The notes beneath the pieces are model-generated. The model was not told the DNA's origin, did not search any database, and saw only the letters and a program-made list of their open reading frames with translations. A stretch of DNA of 64,000 nucleotides, taken from assembly GCA_964397555.1 (NCBI GenBank), contig CAYNJF010000008.1, positions 1-64,000 of the forward strand. The letters are read 5' to 3'. Every line of letters starts with the position of its first letter. The first letter of the stretch is position 1. A program made the position numbers and the translations under genes. Origin of the DNA: CAYNJF01 sp964397555. GTDB taxonomy: Bacteria > Pseudomonadota > Gammaproteobacteria > Berkiellales > Berkiellaceae. Positions 34,452 through 43,352 of this stretch are shown here, piece after piece.

Positions 34452-37202
34452 ATGAGCGTCCAAGGCCCCCATCACGATTACATAGAGCGTCATAGCTCTT
34501 TAAAACAAGACAAACAACTCGCTAGAGGTCTAGAGCTTTCTTCCTTGGTCGTGAAATCTGAGATAACCCCCACGATGGCCTGTGCGTATGCAGCGAGCTA
34601 CGCATCCAAGATATTTAAAAAGCAGGATGGCAAAGAGAATCGGTTAATGAAATTTCGTAACCCGCAATACGCCGGGAACATGTTAATGAAAGCGGCCTTT
34701 CGAAAAGCCATTGGGGAACAGCGCATTCAAAACATCATCGATGCTTATAAGCCATTAATGGAGCTTTCAAAAAATGGGAGATACACTCATATCCTTACAG
34801 ATCGCGAAATGTACATTGCAAAGGATGATATTAAGGATGAGGAAGGAAATTTAGTCTTTAAGAAAGGAGAAGAAATTTTAAAGGATGAGGAAGGAAATTT
34901 AGTCTTTAAGAAAGGGGAAGAAATTTTAGTCTTTAAGAAAGCGGAAGAAATTTTAAAGGATGAGGAAGGAAATGTATTCTTTAAGAAAGAGGAAGAAATT
35001 TTAAAGGATGAGGAAGGAAATTTAGTCTTTAAGAAAGAGGAAGAAATTTTAAATAATTACAGTGACACTAACGTCGTCTTTTATCCGAAAGGTGCGGTCA
35101 GCCCGGAATATTCTGTTAAAGTCAATGAAATCAGAGATGGGATCACGCAGGCGATTAAGAACAACGTTCCTCCTGAGGCTTATGCCATGTTAAAAACGCT
35201 TTGTGAGGACCACTGCGATCCAGAGTTGGGCCAAAACCAGGGCGTCAAAAATGATATATCAACGTTATTAATCTTTAATTTAGTAAATCGCATCATCACA
35301 GAGACACTCAGAGAAGGCGGTGATAAAAAGAAGGAAATGGCTTTTGTCCTGGGGGCTAAAATCTACCAAGAAGTAGGAGCGGGAAAAGCAAAAACCCGCC
35401 AAGTCAATGAGCTTCACTCGTTTGTTCAAGACAAGATTGACAACAGCGAAGCTTATACCGAGGAGCAAAAGCAAAAGGCAAGCCAGGTCATGGGGCAAGT
35501 GCTTGATGCTGGATGTGTGATTGAATCGACTCGACAGTTTAACAAACGGATGACTGCACTCAAAGACAGCCTCCCCCCCGAGCAAAGAAAAGAGTTTGGT
35601 GTTGATAAAATGCTAAGTACGGTGTCAAAATATCGTGACTTTAAAGAGCAAATCACAAAGCTCCATGATCCAACAAAAATGAGCCCTAAAGAAATTGATG
35701 CCGTATTTGATAAGTATATGGAGTTTGCTGGTCTAACGAATCTTCAAAAACTCAAAATTCGACTTAATCAGATGGGTCAAGACCTTAAGGAGAAACTTAG
35801 CCGAATTTCCTTCCCTAAAATAACCAAACGACGCAAATTTAAAGGGTTTAAACTGTTTAAAAAATCATCCAAAATCAAAGTGAGTGCCATTGAGTCGGTG
35901 AATATCTCACAAGGGTCGACCCGTCAAGAGCGAGTGGACCGGTGGCGTGATGAGTCTTTCAACACCAAAACAAAACTCTTTGGCAAAAATGAATTGCAAG
36001 TTGGCTTCTTGCCCAGAGTCATCGACTACGCCAAAGAACACCCTGAATCCGGCGTGATGCATAAAGTGAATGTCATTATGGCGGTTGAGCGCTTAAAAAA
36101 AGCAGTGGGTGGAGGTAGTCATGGCCTAATCAGTGAAACGTCGGTGGTCGAAGCTTTACTTAACCTTAAAGAGCAGTTTCCTGAGTTTGCGGATTGCTCT
36201 AATCAAGAAGTTCTAGAGAAAGCGCTTGAACTTGGTGAGGCATACAAAAGAGAGATTGAAGCCAACTCCGCCATTACCACGCATCAGTATTCAGGAAACC
36301 ATGATTTTGCTAATACCCTTACCCAATTTGTGATGAATGTGGACCCCAAAGATACGCAAAGAAGCGATCTCACCAATACGCAAGTTAAGCATTTTGGCGA
36401 ACTTTTCCAACAGGAAATGGATACTCGTATGACTTGGAAAGGTGTTGATCCATTTGATAGTGCCGATCACATGCAAAAAATCCTAGAGCATTCGCTGGGT
36501 GAGAAATCTTCTGAAAACATAGAATTTTTAATGAAAGTGAAACAGCTTGAGGCTTTAGAGCTGCAAGAGCCTCGTAATGAAAAAGCCATTAGAGAGACTC
36601 AAGAAGAGATTCTTGAATATTATAAAAAACCTGTTGAATCTAACATACCTAACAAAGATATGTTTTCTGGTCCCGTCGAAAAGGTAAAAAGCATTAATTT
36701 GTCGGGGAGGGTTCGAGGCAAAATAGAACGTCTAGGCCTTGATCCGAACGATGCCTCAACCGTTACAGCCGCTCGGCTAGAAAGAGCTGTCAAAGAGATC
36801 AAAACATTAGTGAAGACTGATACGGTTGGGCGTCTAAAAAATGAGGAAAATTCCAAAAAACCTGAAACCATTAGTCCAGAAGTGACTCAATACATGAGGG
36901 ATATTAAAACAGTCAAAGAAAATCAAAGCAAAAAGAGCTCAGTGTTATCCCAGGAGCCCACGGAAGTGTCTATAGATCAACAGAAAGAACCTGTTGATCT
37001 AAAGGGACGTTTAATGGAACAGCTCAGCCAACGTCAAGATGTTGATCATGATTTCGAGAAGGGCCGACCTGAGACGCTAGGAAGCACGCCTGGTGTGCTT
37101 CATAGTCATGAGCGTTCCAAAATAGCCCTCCCTGAACCTGGCACACCACAAGGACCTACACAAGAAATTGATGAACTTAAAAAGCCGAAAAATAGATCTT
37201 AA
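34452..37202 (+). CDS. Large unknown protein with internal 16-residue repeats (916 aa), possible secreted effector
   Basis: No family is recognised. The 916 residues are hydrophilic and mostly helical, with no signal peptide or membrane segment. Residues about 128-200 hold tandem copies of a 16-residue unit KDEEGNLVFKKGEEIL. A Lys-rich stretch (KITKRRKFKGFKLFKKSSKI) lies near 455-475. The C terminus is polar and ends LKKPKNRS. Size, repeats, lack of a Sec signal and isolation from operons resemble type IV effectors of intracellular Legionellales, but this is only an analogy. Strong ATG context (GAGGAATTCATC before the start). A terminator follows. Confidence 0.75.
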   Translation: MSVQGPHHDYIERHSSLKQDKQLARGLELSSLVVKSEITPTMACAYAASYASKIFKKQDGKENRLMKFRNPQYAGNMLMKAAFRKAIGEQRIQNIIDAYKPLMELSKNGRYTHILTDREMYIAKDDIKDEEGNLVFKKGEEILKDEEGNLVFKKGEEILVFKKAEEILKDEEGNVFFKKEEEILKDEEGNLVFKKEEEILNNYSDTNVVFYPKGAVSPEYSVKVNEIRDGITQAIKNNVPPEAYAMLKTLCEDHCDPELGQNQGVKNDISTLLIFNLVNRIITETLREGGDKKKEMAFVLGAKIYQEVGAGKAKTRQVNELHSFVQDKIDNSEAYTEEQKQKASQVMGQVLDAGCVIESTRQFNKRMTALKDSLPPEQRKEFGVDKMLSTVSKYRDFKEQITKLHDPTKMSPKEIDAVFDKYMEFAGLTNLQKLKIRLNQMGQDLKEKLSRISFPKITKRRKFKGFKLFKKSSKIKVSAIESVNISQGSTRQERVDRWRDESFNTKTKLFGKNELQVGFLPRVIDYAKEHPESGVMHKVNVIMAVERLKKAVGGGSHGLISETSVVEALLNLKEQFPEFADCSNQEVLEKALELGEAYKREIEANSAITTHQYSGNHDFANTLTQFVMNVDPKDTQRSDLTNTQVKHFGELFQQEMDTRMTWKGVDPFDSADHMQKILEHSLGEKSSENIEFLMKVKQLEALELQEPRNEKAIRETQEEILEYYKKPVESNIPNKDMFSGPVEKVKSINLSGRVRGKIERLGLDPNDASTVTAARLERAVKEIKTLVKTDTVGRLKNEENSKKPETISPEVTQYMRDIKTVKENQSKKSSVLSQEPTEVSIDQQKEPVDLKGRLMEQLSQRQDVDHDFEKGRPETLGSTPGVLHSHERSKIALPEPGTPQGPTQEIDELKKPKNRS
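34833..35051 (+). repeat. Tandem 48-bp repeats in the 916-aa protein
   Basis: Full units lie at 34833-34880, 34881-34928, 34956-35003 and 35004-35051, with a partial 27-base unit at 34929-34955. Each full unit encodes 16 residues close to KDEEGNLVFKKGEEIL. Near-identity at the base level points to recent expansion or copy-number variation. Confidence 0.95.
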
Positions 37203-37232
37203 ATTAAATAGACTTTACTCGTCGTTATCAAC

Positions 37233-37253
37233 AGGGCCATAGGGCCCTTTTTT
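37233..37253 (+). terminator. Terminator after the repeat-bearing gene
   Basis: AGGGCC (37233-37238) pairs with GGCCCT (37243-37248) around ATAG, followed by a run of six T. It closes the 916-residue gene and separates it from the next forward gene. Confidence 0.85.
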
Positions 37254-37411
37254 CTTGCCTAAACATCCCCATAATTGGGTTAACGCAATAACCGAATTAT
37301 GGTTGAGTGCAACATCTTTCTTAGTATTAAAAAAAATTTAGACATTGGCAGATTATATGATATGTTTTTTAACGCACTGCCACTTTATGGATTGAACAAA
37401 GCGGGGTTACC

Positions 37412-38164
37412 ATGGAATTTAAAGGATTTTTAAAAGGTCTACTTATCGCAAGTGTCGTAGTCAGCACACCCCTATCAGCCAACGTCAAACAGCTGATGGT
37501 CCCTAATGTCCCCACCACTCAGGTATCAGCCTCAGATCAAGTGTTGCACTTTGGAGCTAGCTTATACGATCAAAAAGGCTCTCTTAAAGCCGTTGACGCA
37601 TCCCATATTGTCAACGTTGAGCCAGTGCCAGGGGATCAGTACCGCCAAGTGGCGCTGGATAATATTCATGCCTCACAACAGTTTGATAAAGTGTTTATCC
37701 ATGAAGGATTATCTCATCACGTCAAACAGCAGCGTGTTTTTGAACGACTCAGTCAAGCTCTTAAAGATAACGGGACTTTGACGCTTGAGTTACCAGACTA
37801 CAACCAAGGTCGATTGGGGCAAGCTCTAAGCTTAACCTTGTCGGACTTGTCCGACATATCGTTTCAATCGGTAAGATACATCAGTTACTCGCCCAAGCAG
37901 TACAAGCGAATGATTGAAAAAACCGGACTTTCTGTGGCCAATGAAGTTTCTCAAATTAGAAAACTTCGCTTTTCAAATAAAAAAGAGCTTAAAGAGTGGT
38001 TTTTAAATCATTGGGCTTATACGCAAGCAGTGCATCCTAAGGATAAAGAATTGTTTGTCACAGCTTTGGTGGAAAATTATTTGGATTTGACTAAGCAAAC
38101 GAATAAAAAACGTTTTGTCTTGGAACAGCATTTTACAGACATTGAAGCCATTAAAACTGCTTAG
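37412..38164 (+). CDS. Exported methyltransferase-like protein (250 aa)
   Basis: The first 23 residues (MEFKGFLKGLLIASVVVSTP then LSA) form a signal peptide with a cleavage-like L-S-A site. The mature part resembles a class I SAM-dependent methyltransferase: VLHFGASLYD could be motif I, HIVNVEP the acidic strand-2 end, FDKVFIHEGLSHH the motif IV region, and RLSQALKDNGTLTLELPD the motif V/VI strand. The glycine-rich loop is poor, so SAM binding may be lost. Exported periplasmic methyltransferase-fold proteins are uncommon. It overlaps the convergent neighbour by four bases at the stop codons. Confidence 0.65.
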   Translation: MEFKGFLKGLLIASVVVSTPLSANVKQLMVPNVPTTQVSASDQVLHFGASLYDQKGSLKAVDASHIVNVEPVPGDQYRQVALDNIHASQQFDKVFIHEGLSHHVKQQRVFERLSQALKDNGTLTLELPDYNQGRLGQALSLTLSDLSDISFQSVRYISYSPKQYKRMIEKTGLSVANEVSQIRKLRFSNKKELKEWFLNHWAYTQAVHPKDKELFVTALVENYLDLTKQTNKKRFVLEQHFTDIEAIKTA

Positions 38165-38727
38165 CCTCTAGGGCCTTTGGGTTTGTCAGGTTTTTCGGTG
38201 TCAATCGAACGATCCGTGGATTGCTCAAGGGACTGATCAGAGTTTTGTTTGACACGCGATTCAGGGGCCTCAGGAATGAGGTCCATGAGCTTTTGGACGC
38301 TTTCGGTGTTTTTCATACTACTTAGCTGAACTCGAAGACTTTGCCTTTCTTCTGGGTTCATCTGTTCAATTTTGCGTATTTGTTGCTCTTTGCTTAACGC
38401 TTGAATTTCTGTGACGGTATTTTCGATGGCAAACCCGTGCGTGTTGGCTTCTTCGTAGGCCCTGTCTGCCCGTTGGTTTTGGTTCAACGTTTGCGCTTGG
38501 CTAAGCGCTTGACCATGCTGGACTTCCAGTGCGTGAAATAAATCCTGGGTATTCCAAAAAATGATTTTTTCTTGTTGAGAGAGCTCGCCCCAATCGGCTT
38601 GCAGTTCATCAAACATTTCTCGAATGGTATCTTGGCGCAGGGTATCATGCGCCGCAAAAGCTTCCACTTCCGTCACAAGTTGTTTGATTTTGCGAATTTT
38701 GGACACGAGACCCACCCCACACATCAC
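38161..38727 (-). CDS. Hydrophilic protein of unknown function (188 aa)
   Basis: No family is recognised. The protein is acidic and helical, rich in Gln and Glu (QIRKIEQMNPEERQSLRVQL). It has a polar C-terminal tail of Ser/Asp/Lys/Pro ending KPDKPKGPRG. There is no membrane segment or signal peptide. The start is uncertain: two adjacent ATG codons begin the frame. It converges on the exported methyltransferase-like gene and overlaps it by four bases. The basic Pro/Lys C terminus is faintly like that of the 916-residue protein, which may be coincidence. Confidence 0.55.
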   Translation of the reverse strand: MMCGVGLVSKIRKIKQLVTEVEAFAAHDTLRQDTIREMFDELQADWGELSQQEKIIFWNTQDLFHALEVQHGQALSQAQTLNQNQRADRAYEEANTHGFAIENTVTEIQALSKEQQIRKIEQMNPEERQSLRVQLSSMKNTESVQKLMDLIPEAPESRVKQNSDQSLEQSTDRSIDTEKPDKPKGPRG

Positions 38728-38789
38728 TTTCTTTAAGTATATAAGCTAATAAACTTAACTGGTAGTGATTGGGGGAGGGTGCACGTAAA

Positions 38790-39536
38790 TTAATCGAAAT
38801 AGCGCTTTTGCCAGTCCAAATACAAGTCTTGCATGTACTGGGTATATTCTTGCTTCGTGTTGAATTGAGAAGGGTAAACCGCATCGTAAACGTAGTAGTT
38901 CACTCGACGATTTTGCGACGTCATGATTTTCCAGATTTTAACTAATAGGTGCTGGTGCAACCACTCAAAATCTTCTTGAGACTCATGGTGTAAGAACACG
39001 GGAATGATGGGGACATCGGCTTGGATGGACACATCAAAAATACCGTACCTGAATGGGGTGTGAATGCGTCGGCCCTTGCAGCCACCCTCTGGGTAGATCC
39101 CTATGTTATCGCCGTTAGCAAGCGCCTCTTGCATCGCCTCAGCGGCTTTAGCACGGTCCTCTTTGGATTCTCTTCTCACAAAAAGGGCGCCACCGGCTTT
39201 GGCCATACGACCGACAAACCACCACTTTTCCACTTCGTGTTTCGCTAAAAAGCGAGCGTTGAAACAGGCGGACATACCCACATCTTCAAAACAAGAAGGG
39301 TGATTTGAAATGACGATGTATTGCTTGGGAAGACGACGTTTGTTTTTTTGATGAACCTTCAAGTCCACCCCCATGGCATCCACAAACTTGCGGCACCAGT
39401 ATTGAAACAAACGCGGATAAAATTTTTGAGTTAGCTTACTTGGGAGGAAGCTTAATGGGTAGAAAATCAGCCAGAGGACAATAAGGTCCACCCAACCAAC
39501 TAAGAATCTTAGTAGCCTAAAAAACGATAAAATCAT
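38790..39536 (-). CDS. 1-acyl-glycerol-3-phosphate acyltransferase-like protein (PlsC family)
   Basis: A membrane-associated acyltransferase of 248 residues, likely acting on lysophosphatidic acid or a related acceptor. A hydrophobic N-terminal segment (WVDLIVLWLIFYPLSFLP) is followed by the catalytic block VISNHPSCFEDVG, then FVRRE, the YPEGGCKG block and VPIIPVF, the four motifs of the family. The usual H-x4-D is H-x4-E here (or H-x5-D), an odd substitution. The gene stands alone on the reverse strand. Its exact acceptor cannot be told. Confidence 0.82.
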   Translation of the reverse strand: MILSFFRLLRFLVGWVDLIVLWLIFYPLSFLPSKLTQKFYPRLFQYWCRKFVDAMGVDLKVHQKNKRRLPKQYIVISNHPSCFEDVGMSACFNARFLAKHEVEKWWFVGRMAKAGGALFVRRESKEDRAKAAEAMQEALANGDNIGIYPEGGCKGRRIHTPFRYGIFDVSIQADVPIIPVFLHHESQEDFEWLHQHLLVKIWKIMTSQNRRVNYYVYDAVYPSQFNTKQEYTQYMQDLYLDWQKRYFD

Positions 39537-39633
39537 AAATTACTCGGACAGTTTTCACCAACATAGCTTAATGGAAACTTGCAGGTAGTGCAATTCATTC
39601 AGCTAAACTAATTAGCCGAGTGTCTCAGTCGAT

Positions 39634-40110
39634 TTAATGGTTATTGTCAGGCTTTTGATTGACAAGTGAGACAACGTTGTCGGTGCTGGCTACAGGGCGC
39701 AGTTTGGCGCGTGGGCACAAGAACACGCATTTACCGGTTTCGTTAAAGTAAAAGCGAACGTTCTCGGTAATCTCACCCAGAGGCTTGTAGCACATCTGCA
39801 TGTCATCATGAGAGGGTGGTTGCGTGACATCAACACCGATGCTGTTTAAGTGTTCGGTGAGGATTTGTAAGATCTCTGTGTTGTCGAGTCTTGGGTTGAC
39901 ACGCACGTGATTAAGCTCGAACAAAACGCCTTGCATGCTCGTCCTGTAATTGTCCACAGGGAAGACGATGCCTTCCGCTAGAGACTCAACGCGCACACAT
40001 TCGATGACTCTTAATTCGTGATTGATCACGAACTCGTAAATATCCGCGTAATCACTTGGGGTCACCAAGGTGGCATTGATTAAGATTTCAGTATGGTGTT
40101 TACTCTTCAT
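39634..40110 (-). CDS. Protein of unknown function (158 aa), divergent from radA
   Basis: I do not recognise the family. The protein is a soluble mix of alpha and beta segments, with a motif RFYFNETGKCVFLCPRAKLR near residues 118-138 and two Cys in that region. No signal peptide or membrane segment is present. It is divergent from radA and their starts are only 43 bases apart, so the promoters overlap. The start ATG at 40110 has an AAGAG-like site upstream. Confidence 0.6.
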   Translation of the reverse strand: MKSKHHTEILINATLVTPSDYADIYEFVINHELRVIECVRVESLAEGIVFPVDNYRTSMQGVLFELNHVRVNPRLDNTEILQILTEHLNSIGVDVTQPPSHDDMQMCYKPLGEITENVRFYFNETGKCVFLCPRAKLRPVASTDNVVSLVNQKPDNNH

Positions 40111-40153
40111 ACCCTGCTATCGACGAACATCGGTCCCACCTTTAGGAGAGAAA

Positions 40154-41494
40154 ATGAAAACAAAGACTGAATACAGTTGCACCCAATGTGGGGCGGTGTC
40201 TCCTAAGTGGTCCGGGAAATGTCACGAATGTGGGGCTTGGAACAGTTACACGGAAGTGGTGATTCAAAAAAGCAGTCGTTTGAGTGGCTACGCTGGAGAA
40301 CAAGTCAGTGAGCTTGTCAGTCTTGACAGCGTAGAGGTTGAAACCATTGAACGTCTTCCAACCGGAATGAGTGAGCTCGATCGCGCCTTAGGGGGAGGGA
40401 TGGTCCCGGGGATGGTGGTGTTGATTGGAGGGGATCCAGGCATTGGTAAATCCACCTTGCTTTTGCAAACAGCGGCAAGAGCGAATGAGCAGGCACTTTA
40501 TATCACCGGTGAGGAATCTTTATCGCAAGTATCGTTGCGTGCCAAACGTTTGGGGTTTGGGGACTCTAAACTCCAACTGCTTGCAGAAACTCAGGTCGAG
40601 CGTATGCTAAGTTTGGCGGCCAAAGCAAAACCAAAAATCATGGTGGTGGATTCCATTCAAACGCTGTTCACTGACACCGTTCAATCGGCACCGGGCTCTG
40701 TCTCGCAAGTTCGAGAAAGTGCAGCTCGACTTGTGCGCTTTGCAAAACAACACCACATCAGTTTATATCTTGTCGGTCATGTCACCAAAGAGGGGGCGAT
40801 TGCTGGGCCTCGAGTTTTAGAGCACATGGTGGATTCTGTCCTTTACTTTGAGGGGCAAACCGATTCCAAATTTAGATTGATCCGGGCGGTCAAAAATCGA
40901 TTTGGAGCGGTCAACGAACTGGGCGTGTTTGGGATGACCGACAAAGGCCTCAAAGGAGTCTCAAACCCTTCGGCTCTTTTTCTTTCTAAAGATGTCACGC
41001 AAACATGTGGTTCGACCATCTTAGTGTCCTGGGAAGGCTCTCGCCCCATGTTGCTAGAAGTTCAAGCTCTGGTCGATGAGTCCTCGTTAGGGAACCCTAG
41101 GCGAGTCAGTGTAGGCTTTGATTCGAATCGATTGAATATGTTGTTAGCTGTGCTCAACAAGCATGGCAACTTATCCATGCACCAACAAGACGTTTTTTTT
41201 AATGTGGTTGGTGGGGTTAAAATTACCGAAACCGGGGGAGATTTGGCGGTGATCCTTGCCGTGCTTTCAAGTTTCCGTGACAAGATCATTCCGAATAAAA
41301 CGGTCATTTTTGGTGAGGTTGGCTTAGGCGGTGAGATTCGACCGGTTCAATCAGGGCTAGAGCGAATCAAAGAAGCCGCTAAGCATGGGTTCACTCGAGC
41401 CATCGTGCCTTCGCAAAATGCACCTAAACAAGCAATCCCAGGTCTGGAAATCATCGCGGTGAATCATTTATCCCAAGCGTTGGAACAAGTTTGA
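40154..41494 (+). CDS. radA: DNA repair protein RadA (Sms), branch-migration helicase
   Basis: RadA is a RecA-like ATPase that drives branch migration in recombination. The 446 residues include the N-terminal zinc finger YSCTQCGAVSPKWSGKCHEC, Walker A GGDPGIGKST (about 96-105), Walker B MVVDSIQ, the RadA-specific KNRFGAVNELG motif and a C-terminal Lon-protease-like domain ending ITVNHL-like. The ATG at 40154 has an AGGAGA site; the frame extends upstream to 40070 but without a better start. Length agrees with E. coli (460). Confidence 0.96.
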   Translation: MKTKTEYSCTQCGAVSPKWSGKCHECGAWNSYTEVVIQKSSRLSGYAGEQVSELVSLDSVEVETIERLPTGMSELDRALGGGMVPGMVVLIGGDPGIGKSTLLLQTAARANEQALYITGEESLSQVSLRAKRLGFGDSKLQLLAETQVERMLSLAAKAKPKIMVVDSIQTLFTDTVQSAPGSVSQVRESAARLVRFAKQHHISLYLVGHVTKEGAIAGPRVLEHMVDSVLYFEGQTDSKFRLIRAVKNRFGAVNELGVFGMTDKGLKGVSNPSALFLSKDVTQTCGSTILVSWEGSRPMLLEVQALVDESSLGNPRRVSVGFDSNRLNMLLAVLNKHGNLSMHQQDVFFNVVGGVKITETGGDLAVILAVLSSFRDKIIPNKTVIFGEVGLGGEIRPVQSGLERIKEAAKHGFTRAIVPSQNAPKQAIPGLEIIAVNHLSQALEQV

Positions 41495-41521
41495 AAAAGC
41501 CCCCAAGCGATGCTTGGGGGC
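41494..41521 (-). terminator. Terminator of ettA, overlapping the radA stop
   Basis: GCCCCCAAGC (41499-41508) and GCTTGGGGGC (41512-41521) form a perfect ten-base stem around GAT. On the reverse strand it is followed by five T and lies just past the ettA stop. It can also fold in the forward direction after radA, without a T tract. Confidence 0.85.
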
Positions 41522-41528
41522 AAGAGCA

Positions 41529-43211
41529 TTAGTCTTCGTGGACGAGTTTTTTGTATTTGATGCGATGAGGCTGATTGGCCGAAGAACCCAATCGTCCAAC
41601 ACGGTCTTCTTCGTACTCAGTAAATGAGCCTTCAAAGAAGTGTGTTTTGCTCTCACCCTCGAACGCTAAGATGTGGGTGGCGATGCGATCTAAGAACCAG
41701 CGATCATGCGAAATCACAAGCACACATCCTGGGAAGTTCAAAACAGCCTCTTCAAGCGCACGCAAGGTTTCAACATCCAAATCGTTGGTTGGCTCATCGA
41801 GCAACAACACGTTACCGCCCGAGCGAAGCAGTTTGGCTAGATGGACACGGTTACGCTCACCTCCGGATAAGTGTTCAATGAACTTTTGTTGATCCGAACC
41901 TTTGAAGTTAAATCGACCAACGTAAGCTCTTGAAGGCATGCTAAATTGACCAACCGTGATGTGATCTAATCCTTCGGAGATTTCTTCCCAAATGGTTTTA
42001 TTCCCATCGAGAGAGTCTCTAGATTGATCCACATACGCCAAGTCAACGGTGTCACCCACGTGCACAGTTCCCTGATCGGGCTTTTCAAGACCGGTAAGCA
42101 TTTTAAAGAGGGTCGACTTACCCGCACCATTGGGTCCGATGATCCCAACCACAGCGCCGCGAGGGATTTTAAAGTTTAAGTCCTCTACGAGCAGCTTATC
42201 ACCCATCGATTTACTTACGTTGGTGATTTCCATCACATCTTCTCCTAAACGCTCACCGGGTGGGATGTAGAGCTCTTGGGTCTCGTTACGCTTTTGAAAC
42301 TCTTTGGAGTTAAGTTCTTCAAAGGCAGAAATACGGGCTTTGTTCTTTTTGCGACGACCTTTGGGGTTGGTGCGTACCCAATCCAACTCGGCTTTGACCG
42401 CTCGCTGATGAGCCGCCTCAGTGTTTTTCTCATGCTCAAGACGTTTTTCTTTTTGTTCAAGCCAAGAACTGTAATTGCCTTCGAATGGAATGCCGTAGCC
42501 ACGGTCAAGTTCTAAAATCCAGCCAGCCACGTTATCAAGGAAGTAGCGATCATGGGTCACCGCAATGACCGTGCCTTTAAATTCTTTCAAAAATTGCTCA
42601 AGCCAGGCCACACTCTCTGCATCCAAGTGGTTGGTTGGCTCATCGAGTAGCAAGACATCCGGCGAGGAAAGCAACAAACGGCAAAGGGCCACACGACGTT
42701 TTTCACCCCCGGATAAAGAGGTGACGTCTTTGTCCCAAGCCGGCAGTCGTAGGGCGTCGGCGGCAATTTCTAGGGTGCGATCCAAATCCCAGGCATTACA
42801 CGCTTCGATTTTATCTTGAAGGGCGCCTTGCTTGTCGAAAAGCTTTTGCATCTCCTCGTCGCTCATTGGCTCGCATAATTTGGCGCTGATGTCATCAAAC
42901 TCTTTCAATAGGTTTTTGATTTCAGCGACGCCTTCTTCGACGTTTTCGCGGACATTTTTGTTGGGATCCAATTGAGGCTCTTGAGGCAAATAGCCAAACT
43001 TAAGGCCTTTTTGGGAAGTTATCTCACCAATATAGTCTTTGTCGACCCCGGCAATGATGCGCAACAGAGTTGATTTACCGGCACCGTTGAGGCCAAGAAC
43101 GCCGATTTTAGCCCCGTAAAAGAAGGAAAGAGAGATGTCTTTGATGATTTCTTTCTTGGGTGGGACGATTTTGGCCACACCGCTCATTGAAAAGATGGTT
43201 TTGTTGCTCAT
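41529..43211 (-). CDS. ettA: Energy-dependent translational throttle protein EttA (ABC-F ATPase)
   Basis: EttA binds the ribosomal E site and gates elongation according to the ATP/ADP ratio. The 560 residues hold two ABC domains with Walker A GLNGAGKSTLLR and GPNGAGKSTLFK, signatures SLSGGEKRRVALC and HLSGGERNRVHLA, and Walker B LLLDEPTNHLD and LLLDEPTNDLD. The linker between domains and an arm of the EttA type are present. There are no membrane segments, as expected for ABC-F proteins. It stands alone and is divergent from glyA. Confidence 0.95.
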   Translation of the reverse strand: MSNKTIFSMSGVAKIVPPKKEIIKDISLSFFYGAKIGVLGLNGAGKSTLLRIIAGVDKDYIGEITSQKGLKFGYLPQEPQLDPNKNVRENVEEGVAEIKNLLKEFDDISAKLCEPMSDEEMQKLFDKQGALQDKIEACNAWDLDRTLEIAADALRLPAWDKDVTSLSGGEKRRVALCRLLLSSPDVLLLDEPTNHLDAESVAWLEQFLKEFKGTVIAVTHDRYFLDNVAGWILELDRGYGIPFEGNYSSWLEQKEKRLEHEKNTEAAHQRAVKAELDWVRTNPKGRRKKNKARISAFEELNSKEFQKRNETQELYIPPGERLGEDVMEITNVSKSMGDKLLVEDLNFKIPRGAVVGIIGPNGAGKSTLFKMLTGLEKPDQGTVHVGDTVDLAYVDQSRDSLDGNKTIWEEISEGLDHITVGQFSMPSRAYVGRFNFKGSDQQKFIEHLSGGERNRVHLAKLLRSGGNVLLLDEPTNDLDVETLRALEEAVLNFPGCVLVISHDRWFLDRIATHILAFEGESKTHFFEGSFTEYEEDRVGRLGSSANQPHRIKYKKLVHED

Positions 43212-43248
43212 GTTGCGTTTATCCGGTCTAAAAAAATGGTACTAACCT

Positions 43249-43315
43249 ATCTCAATGGGCTGACAAATTCAATGTGAACCATCGTTTAAAGGTGCTTCCA
43301 AAAGGTCATTGAGAT
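43249..43315. promoter_or_regulatory. Spaced 9-bp inverted repeat in the ettA/glyA divergent region
   Basis: ATCTCAATG (43249-43257) and CATTGAGAT (43307-43315) are perfect inverted copies 49 bases apart, between the divergent starts of ettA and glyA. Such spacing would suit looping by a regulator, or may be chance. No function is assigned. Confidence 0.3.
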
Positions 43316-43352
43316 ACAATATTGGCCATATTCATAAAAAGGTGGGTTTGCG

